Shown here in pieces: positions 1 through 6,283 of a stretch of 6,283 nucleotides of DNA. Within the stretch, counting starts at the first letter, position 1, and each line of letters opens with the position of its first letter. This DNA is from Brachyspira catarrhinii (GTDB lineage Bacteria > Spirochaetota > Brachyspiria > Brachyspirales > Brachyspiraceae): assembly GCF_005518285.1 (NCBI RefSeq), contig NZ_SJDU01000120.1:1-6283 (forward strand). The letters are read 5' to 3'. The notes under the pieces were generated by a model that was not told the origin of the DNA, did no database searches, and worked only from the letters and a program-made list of their open reading frames with translations. The translations under genes and the position numbers were made by a program.

Positions 1-945
1 TCCGCATTGTTTTCGGCTAATATTTCCTCAAAACATTCTCTATCGATTTTAAATTCGTCAAGCGCAAGAGACAGAGGACTTATTAACTCGTCTTTTTTAA
101 TTTCAAAAGATTCTTCGGCGTTATTTATCAATTCTTCTTCTTTAATGACTTTAATCAGAGATTCGATTAATTTAAATTATACTTTGACTCCGAATTTTAA
201 AGACGAATATTTATTTAACCTTTCCTATTCCCACACGGATAATATTTACGCGATAGGAATCGGTTTCGCTTCCGAATTGAATAAAATAAAAACTTATAAT
301 AGTTCTGGTCAAAAAGAAAACGATATATTAAGCGGAAATTATTTGATAAATATAGGAGCGGCTTATATGATAAATGAAACTTCTTATATCGGAGGAAATA
401 TTAAAGCCGTTATAAACAATTTTGACAATTATAATATATTCGGCGGATTTTTGGATTTGTCTTATATGCGCTCGATATTCAATCCCGATTTGAAAATAGG
501 AGTCGGAATAAAAAATTTCGGTTTTTACGATAAAGTATTTGCGGCGATAGACACGGATATAATAACTTCTATTGCATATGCGAAAGAAGATTCGAGTTTC
601 GCTGTCGCTTTGGAATACGATATTTCGGTTCCGTCCGTTAGTCATAAAATATCGCTTGGACTCGAAGCTATGATAATCGACTTCAATAAATTAGGTTTAT
701 TCGATTCAAATATAGATTATGACGATTTGCCCGAAAGCGTTTTGGACGAACCGAGCCACATGCAAAAAAGACATTCGACAAAATTGCCGAGCGGAATTTT
801 AGGAAGACTCGGAGTAGGAAATAAAGGAGTTTCTTTAGGCTTATCCTTATATGTGAATTTATTCAGATTAGATTACGCGATAATTTTCGATAATTTTAAT
901 AAGAATAATATTTCGCATGATTTTGGATTAAGTTTTATGTTTTAA
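1..945 (+). CDS. Outer-membrane beta-barrel protein, UPF0164/PorV-like (5' end missing)
   Basis: This is the C-terminal 314 residues of a probable outer-membrane protein. The frame is open from base 1, so the TTG at position 7 is not a credible start; the true start and signal peptide lie upstream. Near the fragment's N-terminus, residues 22-48 carry an Ala-Arg...Gly-Leu stretch and then DSSALFINSSSL. This matches the 'D-x-S-A-x-F-x-N-P-A-G-L' signature of UPF0164/PorV/FadL-like barrels, with Ser-Ser replacing Pro-Ala and Ser replacing Gly. The rest is alternating hydrophobic/polar beta-strand sequence rich in Gly, Tyr, Phe and Asn, with a more acidic, polar loop at about residues 235-260. 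The chain ends SHDFGLSFMF, whose terminal Phe fits a barrel insertion signal. The function is unknown; members may be porins or transport accessory proteins. It is followed after 2 bases by the repeat-protein gene. Family placement is from motif and architecture only. Confidence 0.72.
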   Translation, partial: SALFSANISSKHSLSILNSSSARDRGLINSSFLISKDSSALFINSSSLMTLIRDSINLNYTLTPNFKDEYLFNLSYSHTDNIYAIGIGFASELNKIKTYNSSGQKENDILSGNYLINIGAAYMINETSYIGGNIKAVINNFDNYNIFGGFLDLSYMRSIFNPDLKIGVGIKNFGFYDKVFAAIDTDIITSIAYAKEDSSFAVALEYDISVPSVSHKISLGLEAMIIDFNKLGLFDSNIDYDDLPESVLDEPSHMQKRHSTKLPSGILGRLGVGNKGVSLGLSLYVNLFRLDYAIIFDNFNKNNISHDFGLSFMF

Positions 946-947
946 TT

Positions 948-1772
948 ATGCCTCAAATTTGCAAACAAAAAATTTCCAATACTCAAAATTGCGACAGAGA
1001 AGAATATAAAGACGGACTATGCATTATTCATCATAACGGGAAAAATAAACCTTCGAATATTTTTAGAAAAGTCATAAGAGACGACATATATAGAGGATTT
1101 TATAATTTTTCTTATATGATTAGCTACGATGGATTTAGTTTGGAAGAATTAAAAATTGAAAATGACGTCAAAATGATATTTAGGAATTCTTATTTTGCGG
1201 GACCTTTTCAAATAAAAAATAGAGATTTAAAAGCTTCTTTCGATTTTACGGATACAAATTTTGATTCGGGATTATTTATAACATTGTCCGATATTAAAAA
1301 AGAAATAATAATAAAAAATTCAAATATATCGATGGATTTAAATTTATCTTTATGCAATTTAGATTCTCTAATTATCGACAACGCAAAAATTAATTGCAAA
1401 GCCGATTTTTCAAATTCTTATATAAACGGAAAATTGGAATTTAATCATATTCATTTTAAAGATAATTTGAATTTTCTAAACGCGGTTTTTAGAGACGATT
1501 TCACTTTTCAAAATATAATCGTTGAAAAAGATATTGATTTTAGAAACGCCGTATTTTTTAAGAAAATGAAATTTGAAAATGTGGAATTTAAAGGAAATTT
1601 TAAACCAGCGGAAATAATTTATAACGATAAAATCGAAATGAAAAATGTTTTAATCAACGGCAAATTAATCGAAAACAATCAAAAAGAAAAAGAAGATAAA
1701 AAGAAATTGGAAAAAATTAAAGCGGTAAAAGAAAAAATATATAAGAAAACGATTTTAAAAGAAAAAGAATGA
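948..1772 (+). CDS. Pentapeptide-repeat-like protein with N-terminal Cys/His motif
   Basis: A complete 274-residue protein of unknown function. There is no signal peptide or membrane segment, so it is probably cytoplasmic. Residues 5-29 hold C5, C15, C25, H28 and H29, ending CIIHH, which resembles the short zinc-binding-like head found on some pentapeptide-repeat proteins. Residues 76-239 form about fifteen 11-residue repeats of pattern hydrophobic-x-[FIL]-x-N-x-x-[FIV]-x-x-x, expected to fold as a right-handed quadrilateral beta-helix. Residues 243-274 are a Lys/Glu-rich, probably helical tail. The ATG at 948 is preferred because the Cys motif begins four codons later and no other in-frame start lies close upstream. 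No good Shine-Dalgarno sequence precedes it. The preceding TAA ends 2 bases before the ATG, so translation is probably coupled to the barrel gene. It could be a scaffold or binding protein; nothing shows an enzymatic role. Confidence 0.8.
   Translation: MPQICKQKISNTQNCDREEYKDGLCIIHHNGKNKPSNIFRKVIRDDIYRGFYNFSYMISYDGFSLEELKIENDVKMIFRNSYFAGPFQIKNRDLKASFDFTDTNFDSGLFITLSDIKKEIIIKNSNISMDLNLSLCNLDSLIIDNAKINCKADFSNSYINGKLEFNHIHFKDNLNFLNAVFRDDFTFQNIIVEKDIDFRNAVFFKKMKFENVEFKGNFKPAEIIYNDKIEMKNVLINGKLIENNQKEKEDKKKLEKIKAVKEKIYKKTILKEKE
1173..1664 (+). repeat. Fifteen 11-residue protein repeats (Asn-ladder beta-helix)
   Basis: Inside the pentapeptide-repeat-like protein, units start at residues 76, 87, 98, 109, 120, 131, 141, 152, 163, 174, 185, 196, 207, 218 and 229. 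Every step is 11 residues except one of 10 (131 to 141). Position 5 is Asn in ten units (80, 91, 124, 145, 156, 178, 189, 200, 211, 233). Position 3 is aromatic or aliphatic throughout except Met231 and Pro220, and position 8 is usually Phe, Ile, Leu or Val. The F-to-F spacing alternates 5 and 6, as in the FxGAxF variants of Pentapeptide_3. The DNA itself is not an obvious tandem repeat, so the units have diverged at nucleotide level. Confidence 0.8.
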
Positions 1773-1775
1773 TTA

Positions 1776-1804
1776 AATAAAAACGATTATAAATATTTTT
1801 TATT
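1776..1804. terminator. Possible weak bidirectional terminator between convergent genes
   Basis: AATAAAAA (1776-1783) can pair with TTTTTATT (1797-1804) around a 13-base loop. It lies between or just inside the two convergent stop codons, overlapping the last codons of manC. A-rich left and T-rich right arms would give a U-tract on both transcripts. The stem is entirely A-T, so stability is low and chance in AT-rich DNA is a real alternative. Confidence 0.25.
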
Positions 1805-2857
1805 CTCTTTTAATTCTTCTTTCTCTCTTATATCTTTCAATATTTCTTTTATTTTTGAATCCTGATTATCGGAATATATCAAAAGCGCTCCGTTAGATTT
1901 CACTATGGTTAAATTGTTTATTCCGTCAACCGTTATAAAATCGTTATCATCGTTTATTATTATATTATTTTTAGATTCTTTAGTATAAACATTTCCAATT
2001 ACGACATTATTGTCTCTATCTTTTTTATGTATTCTTCCAAGCGCCGAAAAAGCTCCCAAATCGTCCCAAAAAAATTCCGCTTTTATGCATATAATATCTT
2101 TTAATTTTTCCATTATTCCCATGTCGAAAGAAATTTTTTCTATTTTTGAAAATATTTCTTTTGCCTTTTCAAAATCATTTCTATTATTAAAAGATTCCGT
2201 AACTTTATTGTAAGTGTCGGGCATTAAAGATTTAACGGCATTTAGGACGCTTTCAATATCCCAAATAAACATTCCTCCATTCCATAAATAATTTCCGTCT
2301 TCCAAAAATTTTTTAGCGTTTTCAAGATTCGGTTTTTCAACAAATCTTTCGACATTATATTCGTTATCTTTAATATTATCAGCCAATTTTATATAACCGT
2401 ATCCCGTTTCCGCTCTGTTCGGTTTGATTCCCACTATAATGGTTTTTTTAGTTTTTGAAGTGGTTTCAATAGCTTCTTCTACCGTTTTTGTAAATAAATC
2501 TTCTTCTTTTATAATCGGGTCCGCGGGAAGTATGACTATAATAGAATTTCCGATTTTTTCTTTTACGGTTAAAGCTCCCAAAGTAACCGCCGCCGCCGTG
2601 TCGCGTCCCAAAGGTTCGTATATTATATTTTCTTTTCTAAAATTCGGTATATATTGATAGAAAGATTCTTTATATCTTATTCCCGTTATTATAAATATAT
2701 TTTCTTCGCCCGTTATTTTTGACGCTCTCAAAATAGTTTTTTCTATTAGCGATTTATCATCTCCGATTTTCAAAAATTGTTTGGGTTTGTTTTCGCGGCT
2801 TAAGGGCCAGAGTCTCTCTCCTATTCCTCCCGCCATTATAAGAACGGATTTTTTCAT
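1787..2857 (-). CDS. manC: Mannose-1-phosphate guanylyltransferase (GDP-mannose pyrophosphorylase)
   Basis: Makes GDP-mannose from mannose-1-phosphate and GTP, the activated sugar for mannose- and fucose-type surface glycans; it acts in the cytoplasm. The 356-residue length fits the monofunctional enzyme, without the C-terminal phosphomannose isomerase cupin of the ~480-residue bifunctional forms. The nucleotide-binding signature GGIGERLWPLSRENKPKQF is at residues 10-28. Also present are EPLGRDTAAA (81-90), the metal-site region PADP (111-114), GYGYIK (152-157), FVEKP (172-176), WNGGMF (192-197), SFDMGIMEK (243-251) and WDDLG (264-268). A left-handed beta-helix-like C-terminus covers roughly 285-335. 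The usual PADH/PSDH reads PADP here. The ATG at 2857 is fixed by AAGGGGG six bases upstream and by the N-terminal MKKSVLIMAGG. It lies 31 bases after ymdB and is probably cotranscribed with it. Another sugar-1-phosphate nucleotidylyltransferase specificity is possible but less likely. Confidence 0.88.
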   Translation of the reverse strand: MKKSVLIMAGGIGERLWPLSRENKPKQFLKIGDDKSLIEKTILRASKITGEENIFIITGIRYKESFYQYIPNFRKENIIYEPLGRDTAAAVTLGALTVKEKIGNSIIVILPADPIIKEEDLFTKTVEEAIETTSKTKKTIIVGIKPNRAETGYGYIKLADNIKDNEYNVERFVEKPNLENAKKFLEDGNYLWNGGMFIWDIESVLNAVKSLMPDTYNKVTESFNNRNDFEKAKEIFSKIEKISFDMGIMEKLKDIICIKAEFFWDDLGAFSALGRIHKKDRDNNVVIGNVYTKESKNNIIINDDNDFITVDGINNLTIVKSNGALLIYSDNQDSKIKEILKDIREKEELKENKKYL

Positions 2858-2863
2858 ATCAAG

Positions 2864-2870
2864 CCCCCTT
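2864..2870 (-). promoter_or_regulatory. Shine-Dalgarno site of manC
   Basis: The minus strand reads AAGGGGG, one base from the ideal AAGGAGG, six bases before the ATG at 2857. A G5 run is conspicuous in this AT-rich DNA and supports the chosen start. Confidence 0.7.
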
Positions 2871-2888
2871 AAAATACTTTATAATATA

Positions 2889-3710
2889 CTATTTTTTATT
2901 TTCACCGCTTTCGAGTTTGTCATTATGATAAACGGTATTTATTCTCTTTATCGATAACGCTCTTCCCGAATCGGTATCTACTTGCACTATAATTCCGTTA
3001 ATCATAGGCGAATCGGTGTCAACCTCGAATCTATGAGGTATTTTTGAAACGAATCTTGCAATAGCCGCTTCTTTTTTCATTCCTATAACCGAATTATATC
3101 CTCCGCACATTCCTATATCCGAAATATAAGCCGTATAAGAATTTAATATTTTTTCGTCCGCGGTTTGAACATGAGTATGAGTTCCGAAAATGCAGCTAAC
3201 TTGTCCTTCCAAATAATAAGAAAACGCTATTTTTTCCGCTGTCGCTTCGGCATGAAAATCTATAAATATAATATTGGTTTTTTCTTTGATATGTTTAATA
3301 GCCAAATGCGATTTCTTAAAAGGGCAGTCCAAAGCGTCCATAAAAGTTCTGCCCATAAGATTTATTACTCCGATTTTGCAGTCGAATATATCGTAAATAT
3401 AATAACCGAGTCCCGGCGCTTCGCTCGGAAAATTATAAGGACGAAGAAGTCTATTCTCCGAGCCGATTAAAGCGAAAACATCTCTATTGTTCCAAATATG
3501 ATTTCCAGAAGTTAGAACATTTACTCCCGAATTAAACAATTCCGCCGCCGTGTCTCTCGTAATTCCGATTCCGTTTGCCGCATTTTCTCCGTTCGCTATC
3601 ACAAAATCTATTTCATGCTCTAATTTTATCTCTTCCAAATGCCTTCTTATTGCATATCGCCCCGTGACGCCGATAATATCTCCGAGACATAATATATTTT
3701 TTACGGACAT
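2889..3710 (-). CDS. ymdB: YmdB-family metallophosphoesterase (cyclic-nucleotide phosphodiesterase)
   Basis: A 273-residue cytoplasmic member of the TIGR00282/YmdB metallophosphoesterase family; Bacillus YmdB (about 264 residues) hydrolyses cyclic nucleotides and influences biofilm and motility decisions. The two-metal site is intact: D11 in LGDIIG, E42 and N43 in NGENAANG (41-47), N70 and H71 in SGNHIWNNRD (68-77), H153 in DFHAEATAEK (151-160), and H178 and H180 in GTHTHVQTADE (176-186). As I recall the Bacillus numbering, these sit at a constant offset of +3, so length and spacing fit well. YISDIGMCGG (195-204) is another family block. The ATG at 3710 has AAAGG eight bases upstream and begins directly at the first beta strand. 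It is 58 bases after rny and 31 before manC. The rny-ymdB order matches Bacillus. The spirochaete substrate is not known. Confidence 0.93.
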   Translation of the reverse strand: MSVKNILCLGDIIGVTGRYAIRRHLEEIKLEHEIDFVIANGENAANGIGITRDTAAELFNSGVNVLTSGNHIWNNRDVFALIGSENRLLRPYNFPSEAPGLGYYIYDIFDCKIGVINLMGRTFMDALDCPFKKSHLAIKHIKEKTNIIFIDFHAEATAEKIAFSYYLEGQVSCIFGTHTHVQTADEKILNSYTAYISDIGMCGGYNSVIGMKKEAAIARFVSKIPHRFEVDTDSPMINGIIVQVDTDSGRALSIKRINTVYHNDKLESGENKK

Positions 3711-3738
3711 TTTTAAAACCTTTATTTATATTTATAAA

Positions 3739-3766
3739 ATTATATAAAAATTTATTAATCTTGCAA
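3739..3766 (-). promoter_or_regulatory. Possible internal promoter for ymdB-manC
   Basis: On the minus strand, TTGCAA (3766-3761) and TATAAT (3744-3739) are separated by 16 bases. The -10 is a perfect consensus and the -35 matches four of six. A start near 3732 would leave a short leader before AAAGG and the ATG at 3710. AT-rich DNA produces TATAAT often, so this is tentative. It would let ymdB and manC be made independently of rny. Confidence 0.35.
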
Positions 3767-3768
3767 AT

Positions 3769-5301
3769 TTATCTTGCAACTTCAACCGCTCGCGTCTCTC
3801 TTATAACGGTAACTTTTATTATACCGGGATATTTGAGTTCTTCTTCTATCTTTTTAGCTATATCTCGAGCTATCTGTTTCGCCTGATTATCGTCAACTAT
3901 ATCGCTTTTAGCCATAACTCTAAGTTCTCGTCCCGCCTGTATAGCGAAAGATTTTTCAACTCCTTCCATACTGTCCGCGATTTTTTCTAAAGAATCGAGT
4001 CTTTTAATATAATTTTCAAAAGATTCCATTCTCGCCCCTGGTCTTGCAGCGCTTATTGCGTCCGCCGCCTTAACTATAACCGCTTCTACCGTTTGAGTTT
4101 CCACATCGTTATGATGCGCTCTTATAGAATTTACAACTTCTTCTTTTTCTCCGCATCTTTTAGCCAAATCCGCGCCAGACATTGCATGCGAGCCTTCTCC
4201 TTCTATTTCTATAGCCTTTCCGACATCATGCAAAAACGCGCCTCTCTTTGCCATTTCCACATCCGCTCCGATTTCCGCCGCTATCATTCCCGCAATATTC
4301 GCAACCTCTTTACTATGAAGAAGCATATTCTGTCCATAACTCGTCCTATATTGAAGTCTTCCCATATGTCGAACCAATTCATGATGCATAGCGGTAAGAT
4401 TCAAATCGGCAATGGCGTCTTCTCCCGCTCGGACAATAGAATCTTCCACTTCTCTTTTTGTCTTTGTAACTATTTCCTCGATTCTCGCGGGATGAATTCT
4501 TCCGTCTAAAATCAATTTTTCCAACGAAACTTTGGCTATATGTTTTCTCACTGGGTCAAAACATGAAATTACAACGGCTTCTGGAGTATCGTCTATGATA
4601 ATATCGACTCCCGTTAGAGTTTCGAGCATTCTTATATTTCTGCCTTCTCTTCCGATTATTCTTCCTTTCATTTCCTCGCTCGGCAAAGACACGGAAGTAA
4701 CGGAAGTCTCTTGAGTGACATCGCTTGAAAGTCTTTGAATGGTTTGAACGATTATCTCTCGAGCTTTTCTATCTCCCGTTTCGATAGCGTTTTTTTCTAT
4801 ATTGTCGATTATTTTAGCTGCGGCTTTTTTGGCGTCATCCTCGATTTCTCTTATAAGGACTTCTTTTGCCTCTTCCACCGACAAACCAGATATTTTTTCT
4901 AATTGTTTTTTTTCTTCTTCGATTATTCTGTCTAATTTTTCTTCTTTTTCTTTTATTTGTTTAGTTTTATTCTCAATATTCCTTTCTTTATCTTCCAAAT
5001 ATTGAGATTTTTTGTCTATATTCGCCTCTCGTTGTAGCACTCTGTTTTCTAATTTTTGAAGTTCGGCTCTTCTTTCTTTAGTTTCATTCTCTAATTTATG
5101 TCTCTCTTTTTGTATTTCCGAATTAGCGGAAGAAATCGCATGTTTTCTCTCGCTTTCGGCTTTTTCTTTTGCCTCTTGAATTATTTTATGTTTCATTATT
5201 TCCGCAGAATTAGCGTTCATTCTTGCAATTACAAAGCGGATTATATATCCTAAAACAACACCGACTACAACAGAGGCGATAGCAATAATTAAAGTTTGCA
5301 T
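3769..5301 (-). CDS. rny: Ribonuclease Y (membrane-anchored endoribonuclease)
   Basis: A 510-residue endoribonuclease that starts mRNA decay and processes transcripts at the inner face of the cytoplasmic membrane. The domain order is canonical. A transmembrane anchor spans residues 3-25, and a long charged coiled coil rich in Glu/Lys/Arg covers about 32-200. A KH RNA-binding domain follows with [10 protein letters not shown] at 213-222. The HD domain has H329, the H358-D359 pair in FLHDVGKA (356-363), H372, H396/H397 and D414, and the family C-terminal block ends VEVAR. The length is close to the roughly 520 residues usual for the family, and no catalytic residue is missing. The ATG at 5301 is set by GAGGTG just upstream and by the hydrophobic anchor beginning at once. 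It leads the rny-ymdB-manC run behind its own promoter. Identification is secure. Confidence 0.98.
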   Translation of the reverse strand: MQTLIIAIASVVVGVVLGYIIRFVIARMNANSAEIMKHKIIQEAKEKAESERKHAISSANSEIQKERHKLENETKERRAELQKLENRVLQREANIDKKSQYLEDKERNIENKTKQIKEKEEKLDRIIEEEKKQLEKISGLSVEEAKEVLIREIEDDAKKAAAKIIDNIEKNAIETGDRKAREIIVQTIQRLSSDVTQETSVTSVSLPSEEMKGRIIGREGRNIRMLETLTGVDIIIDDTPEAVVISCFDPVRKHIAKVSLEKLILDGRIHPARIEEIVTKTKREVEDSIVRAGEDAIADLNLTAMHHELVRHMGRLQYRTSYGQNMLLHSKEVANIAGMIAAEIGADVEMAKRGAFLHDVGKAIEIEGEGSHAMSGADLAKRCGEKEEVVNSIRAHHNDVETQTVEAVIVKAADAISAARPGARMESFENYIKRLDSLEKIADSMEGVEKSFAIQAGRELRVMAKSDIVDDNQAKQIARDIAKKIEEELKYPGIIKVTVIRETRAVEVAR

Positions 5302-5304
5302 CTT

Positions 5305-5311
5305 TCACCTC
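5305..5311 (-). promoter_or_regulatory. Shine-Dalgarno site of rny
   Basis: The minus strand reads GAGGTGAAAG immediately before the ATG at 5301. The GAGG core is six bases from the start, which fixes this start codon. Confidence 0.75.
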
Positions 5312-5335
5312 ATTATCTTTTATTCTATATGATGT

Positions 5336-5364
5336 ATAATATAATAGATTTCATATAAAGTCAA
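5336..5364 (-). promoter_or_regulatory. Sigma-70-type promoter of rny
   Basis: On the minus strand a -35 TTGACT (5364-5359) and a -10 TATTAT (5341-5336) are separated by exactly 17 bases. Each hexamer is one base from consensus. A start at about 5329 would give a leader of about 28 bases containing the GAGGTG site. It is the best promoter seen in the window and would drive rny, with read-through to ymdB and manC. I saw no operator or riboswitch in the leader. Confidence 0.7.
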
Positions 5365-5433
5365 TAATATTTTATAAATTTTTTTGATATTTTTATATAT
5401 ATCTAATATTATTAATTAACAAAACATAATAAT

Positions 5434-5450
5434 AATTTTATAGTAAAATT
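5434..5450 (-). terminator. Possible weak terminator hairpin after the ATPase gene
   Basis: Starting at the last base of the TGA, the minus strand reads AATTTTA-CTA-TAAAATT, a perfect 7-pair stem with a 3-base loop. ATTATTATGTTTTGTT follows rather than a clean U-tract. The stem is all A-T, so strength is doubtful. The position directly at the gene end is the main argument for it. Confidence 0.3.
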
Positions 5451-6283
5451 CAATGATTATGGCATCCGCAATCGCAATTAGTTATCTTTATATCGCAATC
5501 TTCTTTCAAATCTGGAATATTATCCTCTTTCTCTCCTATCGGATATAAAAGCCTTAAAGCGTTAAGAACTACAATAACGGTAACTCCCGTATCGGCAAAT
5601 ATCGCAAGCCACATAGTCGCAAGTCCCAAAGCTCCCAAAGTAATAGCCGCAAATTTTATAACCAAAGCGAGCAAAATATTTTGGACTACAACAATATGAT
5701 TCTTTTTCGCAAGTTTAATTACGGTTGCAACTTTTGAAGGCTTATCGTCCATTATAACGACATCGGCGTTTTCGATTGCAGCATCCGAACCTAATCCTCC
5801 CATCGCAATTCCAATATCCGCTCTCGCCAAAGAAGGAGCGTCATTTATTCCGTCTCCGACAAATATTGAAGCTTTAGAATCTTTCATCATTTCTTCCAAA
5901 GAACTAACTTTATCGTCAGGCAAACATCCGCCTTTGAATACCGATATATTCATTTCTTTAGCGAAACTTTCGACTCTGTCTACATTGTCTCCGCTTATGA
6001 GTCCCGTTTTTATATTCATTTTATTAAGCGAAATTATAGCTTCTTTTGAATCTTCTTTTACGCTGTCGTCAATAAAGAATCCGCCCGCATATTTTCCGTC
6101 TATCGCTATATGAACATTGAGATTTTTATTAACGGTTTCGGGAATTTCCACATTATTTTGTTTAAGTAATTCTTTTCCGCCGATTATAATATTTTTATTT
6201 TCAACCGTAGTCATAGCTCCTTTTCCGCTAATATCTTTATGGCTTGAAATTAAATTATCTTCTATATTTTCTCCTCTTTTTTT
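5450..6283 (-). CDS. P1B-type heavy-metal (Zn/Cd/Pb) ATPase, C-terminal part (5' end missing)
   Basis: This is the C-terminal 277 residues of a metal-exporting P-type ATPase in the cytoplasmic membrane. The frame is open to the window edge. ISGKGA (fragment residues 18-23) directly precedes the in-frame ATG at 6214, and this is the conserved nucleotide-binding-domain motif, so that ATG is internal. Then come TGLISGDN (93-100), LPDDKV (121-126), and the hinge GDGINDAPSLARADIGIAMG (143-162). Two membrane helices follow at about 197-219 and 222-246. K210 in the first and D231 in FADTG (229-233) of the second match the Lys/Asp pair of Zn/Cd/Pb ATPases such as ZntA, arguing against copper. The tail carries C263, C270, C272, C274, H275 and H277, a likely soft-metal site. 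The phosphorylation motif DKTGT and the CPC membrane site lie outside the window. A weak hairpin follows, and rny downstream has its own promoter. Confidence 0.93.
   Translation of the reverse strand, partial: KKRGENIEDNLISSHKDISGKGAMTTVENKNIIIGGKELLKQNNVEIPETVNKNLNVHIAIDGKYAGGFFIDDSVKEDSKEAIISLNKMNIKTGLISGDNVDRVESFAKEMNISVFKGGCLPDDKVSSLEEMMKDSKASIFVGDGINDAPSLARADIGIAMGGLGSDAAIENADVVIMDDKPSKVATVIKLAKKNHIVVVQNILLALVIKFAAITLGALGLATMWLAIFADTGVTVIVVLNALRLLYPIGEKEDNIPDLKEDCDIKITNCDCGCHNH

Noticed and set aside
7..945. A TTG start at position 7 for the barrel protein
   Set aside because: The frame is open from base 1, there is no ribosome site or signal peptide, and the family's conserved N-terminal motif region follows, so the start lies upstream.
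4093..4509. A 138-residue plus-strand reading frame, and shorter ones at 3165-3470, 2424-2657 and 328-645
   Set aside because: All lie antisense within strongly supported genes, show no recognisable domain, and have composition expected of the reverse frame of AT-rich coding sequence.
4810..5200. Lys/Glu-rich low-complexity region as a possible frameshift or repeat insertion
   Set aside because: It is the normal coiled-coil segment of RNase Y and stays in one open frame between the membrane anchor and the KH domain.
5366..5420. Inverted AATAATAT/ATATTATT and a GATAT...ATATC hairpin upstream of rny as an operator or terminator
   Set aside because: Arms are pure or nearly pure A-T, the first pair has a long loop, and neither is followed by a U-tract; such matches are expected by chance here.
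5450..6214. A complete 254-residue protein starting at the ATG at 6214
   Set aside because: The frame stays open to base 6283 and the 23 extra codons contain the conserved ISGKGA motif of P-type ATPases, so the gene is cut by the window edge, not short or truncated.

Overview
The window is AT-rich and gene-dense and probably comes from a Brachyspira-like spirochaete. This rests on low G+C, codon use dominated by AAA/GAA/ATA/TTA, an outer-membrane protein resembling the UPF0164/PorV-type family common in spirochaetes, and an RNase Y neighbourhood of non-proteobacterial type. The genus is an inference; the spirochaete call is moderately supported. Both window edges cut through genes. No gene-free stretch exceeds 300 bases; the longest gap is 148 bases (5302-5449).

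Plus strand, 1-1772: the 3' part of an outer-membrane beta-barrel gene is followed after 2 bases by a gene for a 274-residue protein. That protein has an N-terminal Cys/His cluster and about fifteen 11-residue repeats of pentapeptide-repeat type. The pair looks translationally coupled. It meets the next block tail to tail, with 14 bases between the stop codons.

Minus strand, 5301-1787: a three-gene run of rny (RNase Y, membrane-anchored endoribonuclease), ymdB (metallophosphoesterase of the cyclic-nucleotide phosphodiesterase type) and manC (GDP-mannose pyrophosphorylase). Gaps are 58 and 31 bases. A good sigma-70-type promoter (TTGACT, 17 bases, TATTAT) lies just upstream of rny, and a weaker one may lie between rny and ymdB. 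The first two genes form the RNA turnover/signalling pair also seen in Bacillus. manC supplies GDP-mannose for surface glycans and is probably a passenger in the transcript.

Minus strand, 6283-5450: the C-terminal 277 residues of a P1B-type heavy-metal ATPase, probably Zn/Cd/Pb exporting, with a Cys/His-rich tail. Its start lies outside the window; the ATG at 6214 is internal.

I see no mobile element, RNA gene or CRISPR array. The most distinctive item is the 11-residue repeat protein with an Asn ladder, coupled to an outer-membrane protein gene.
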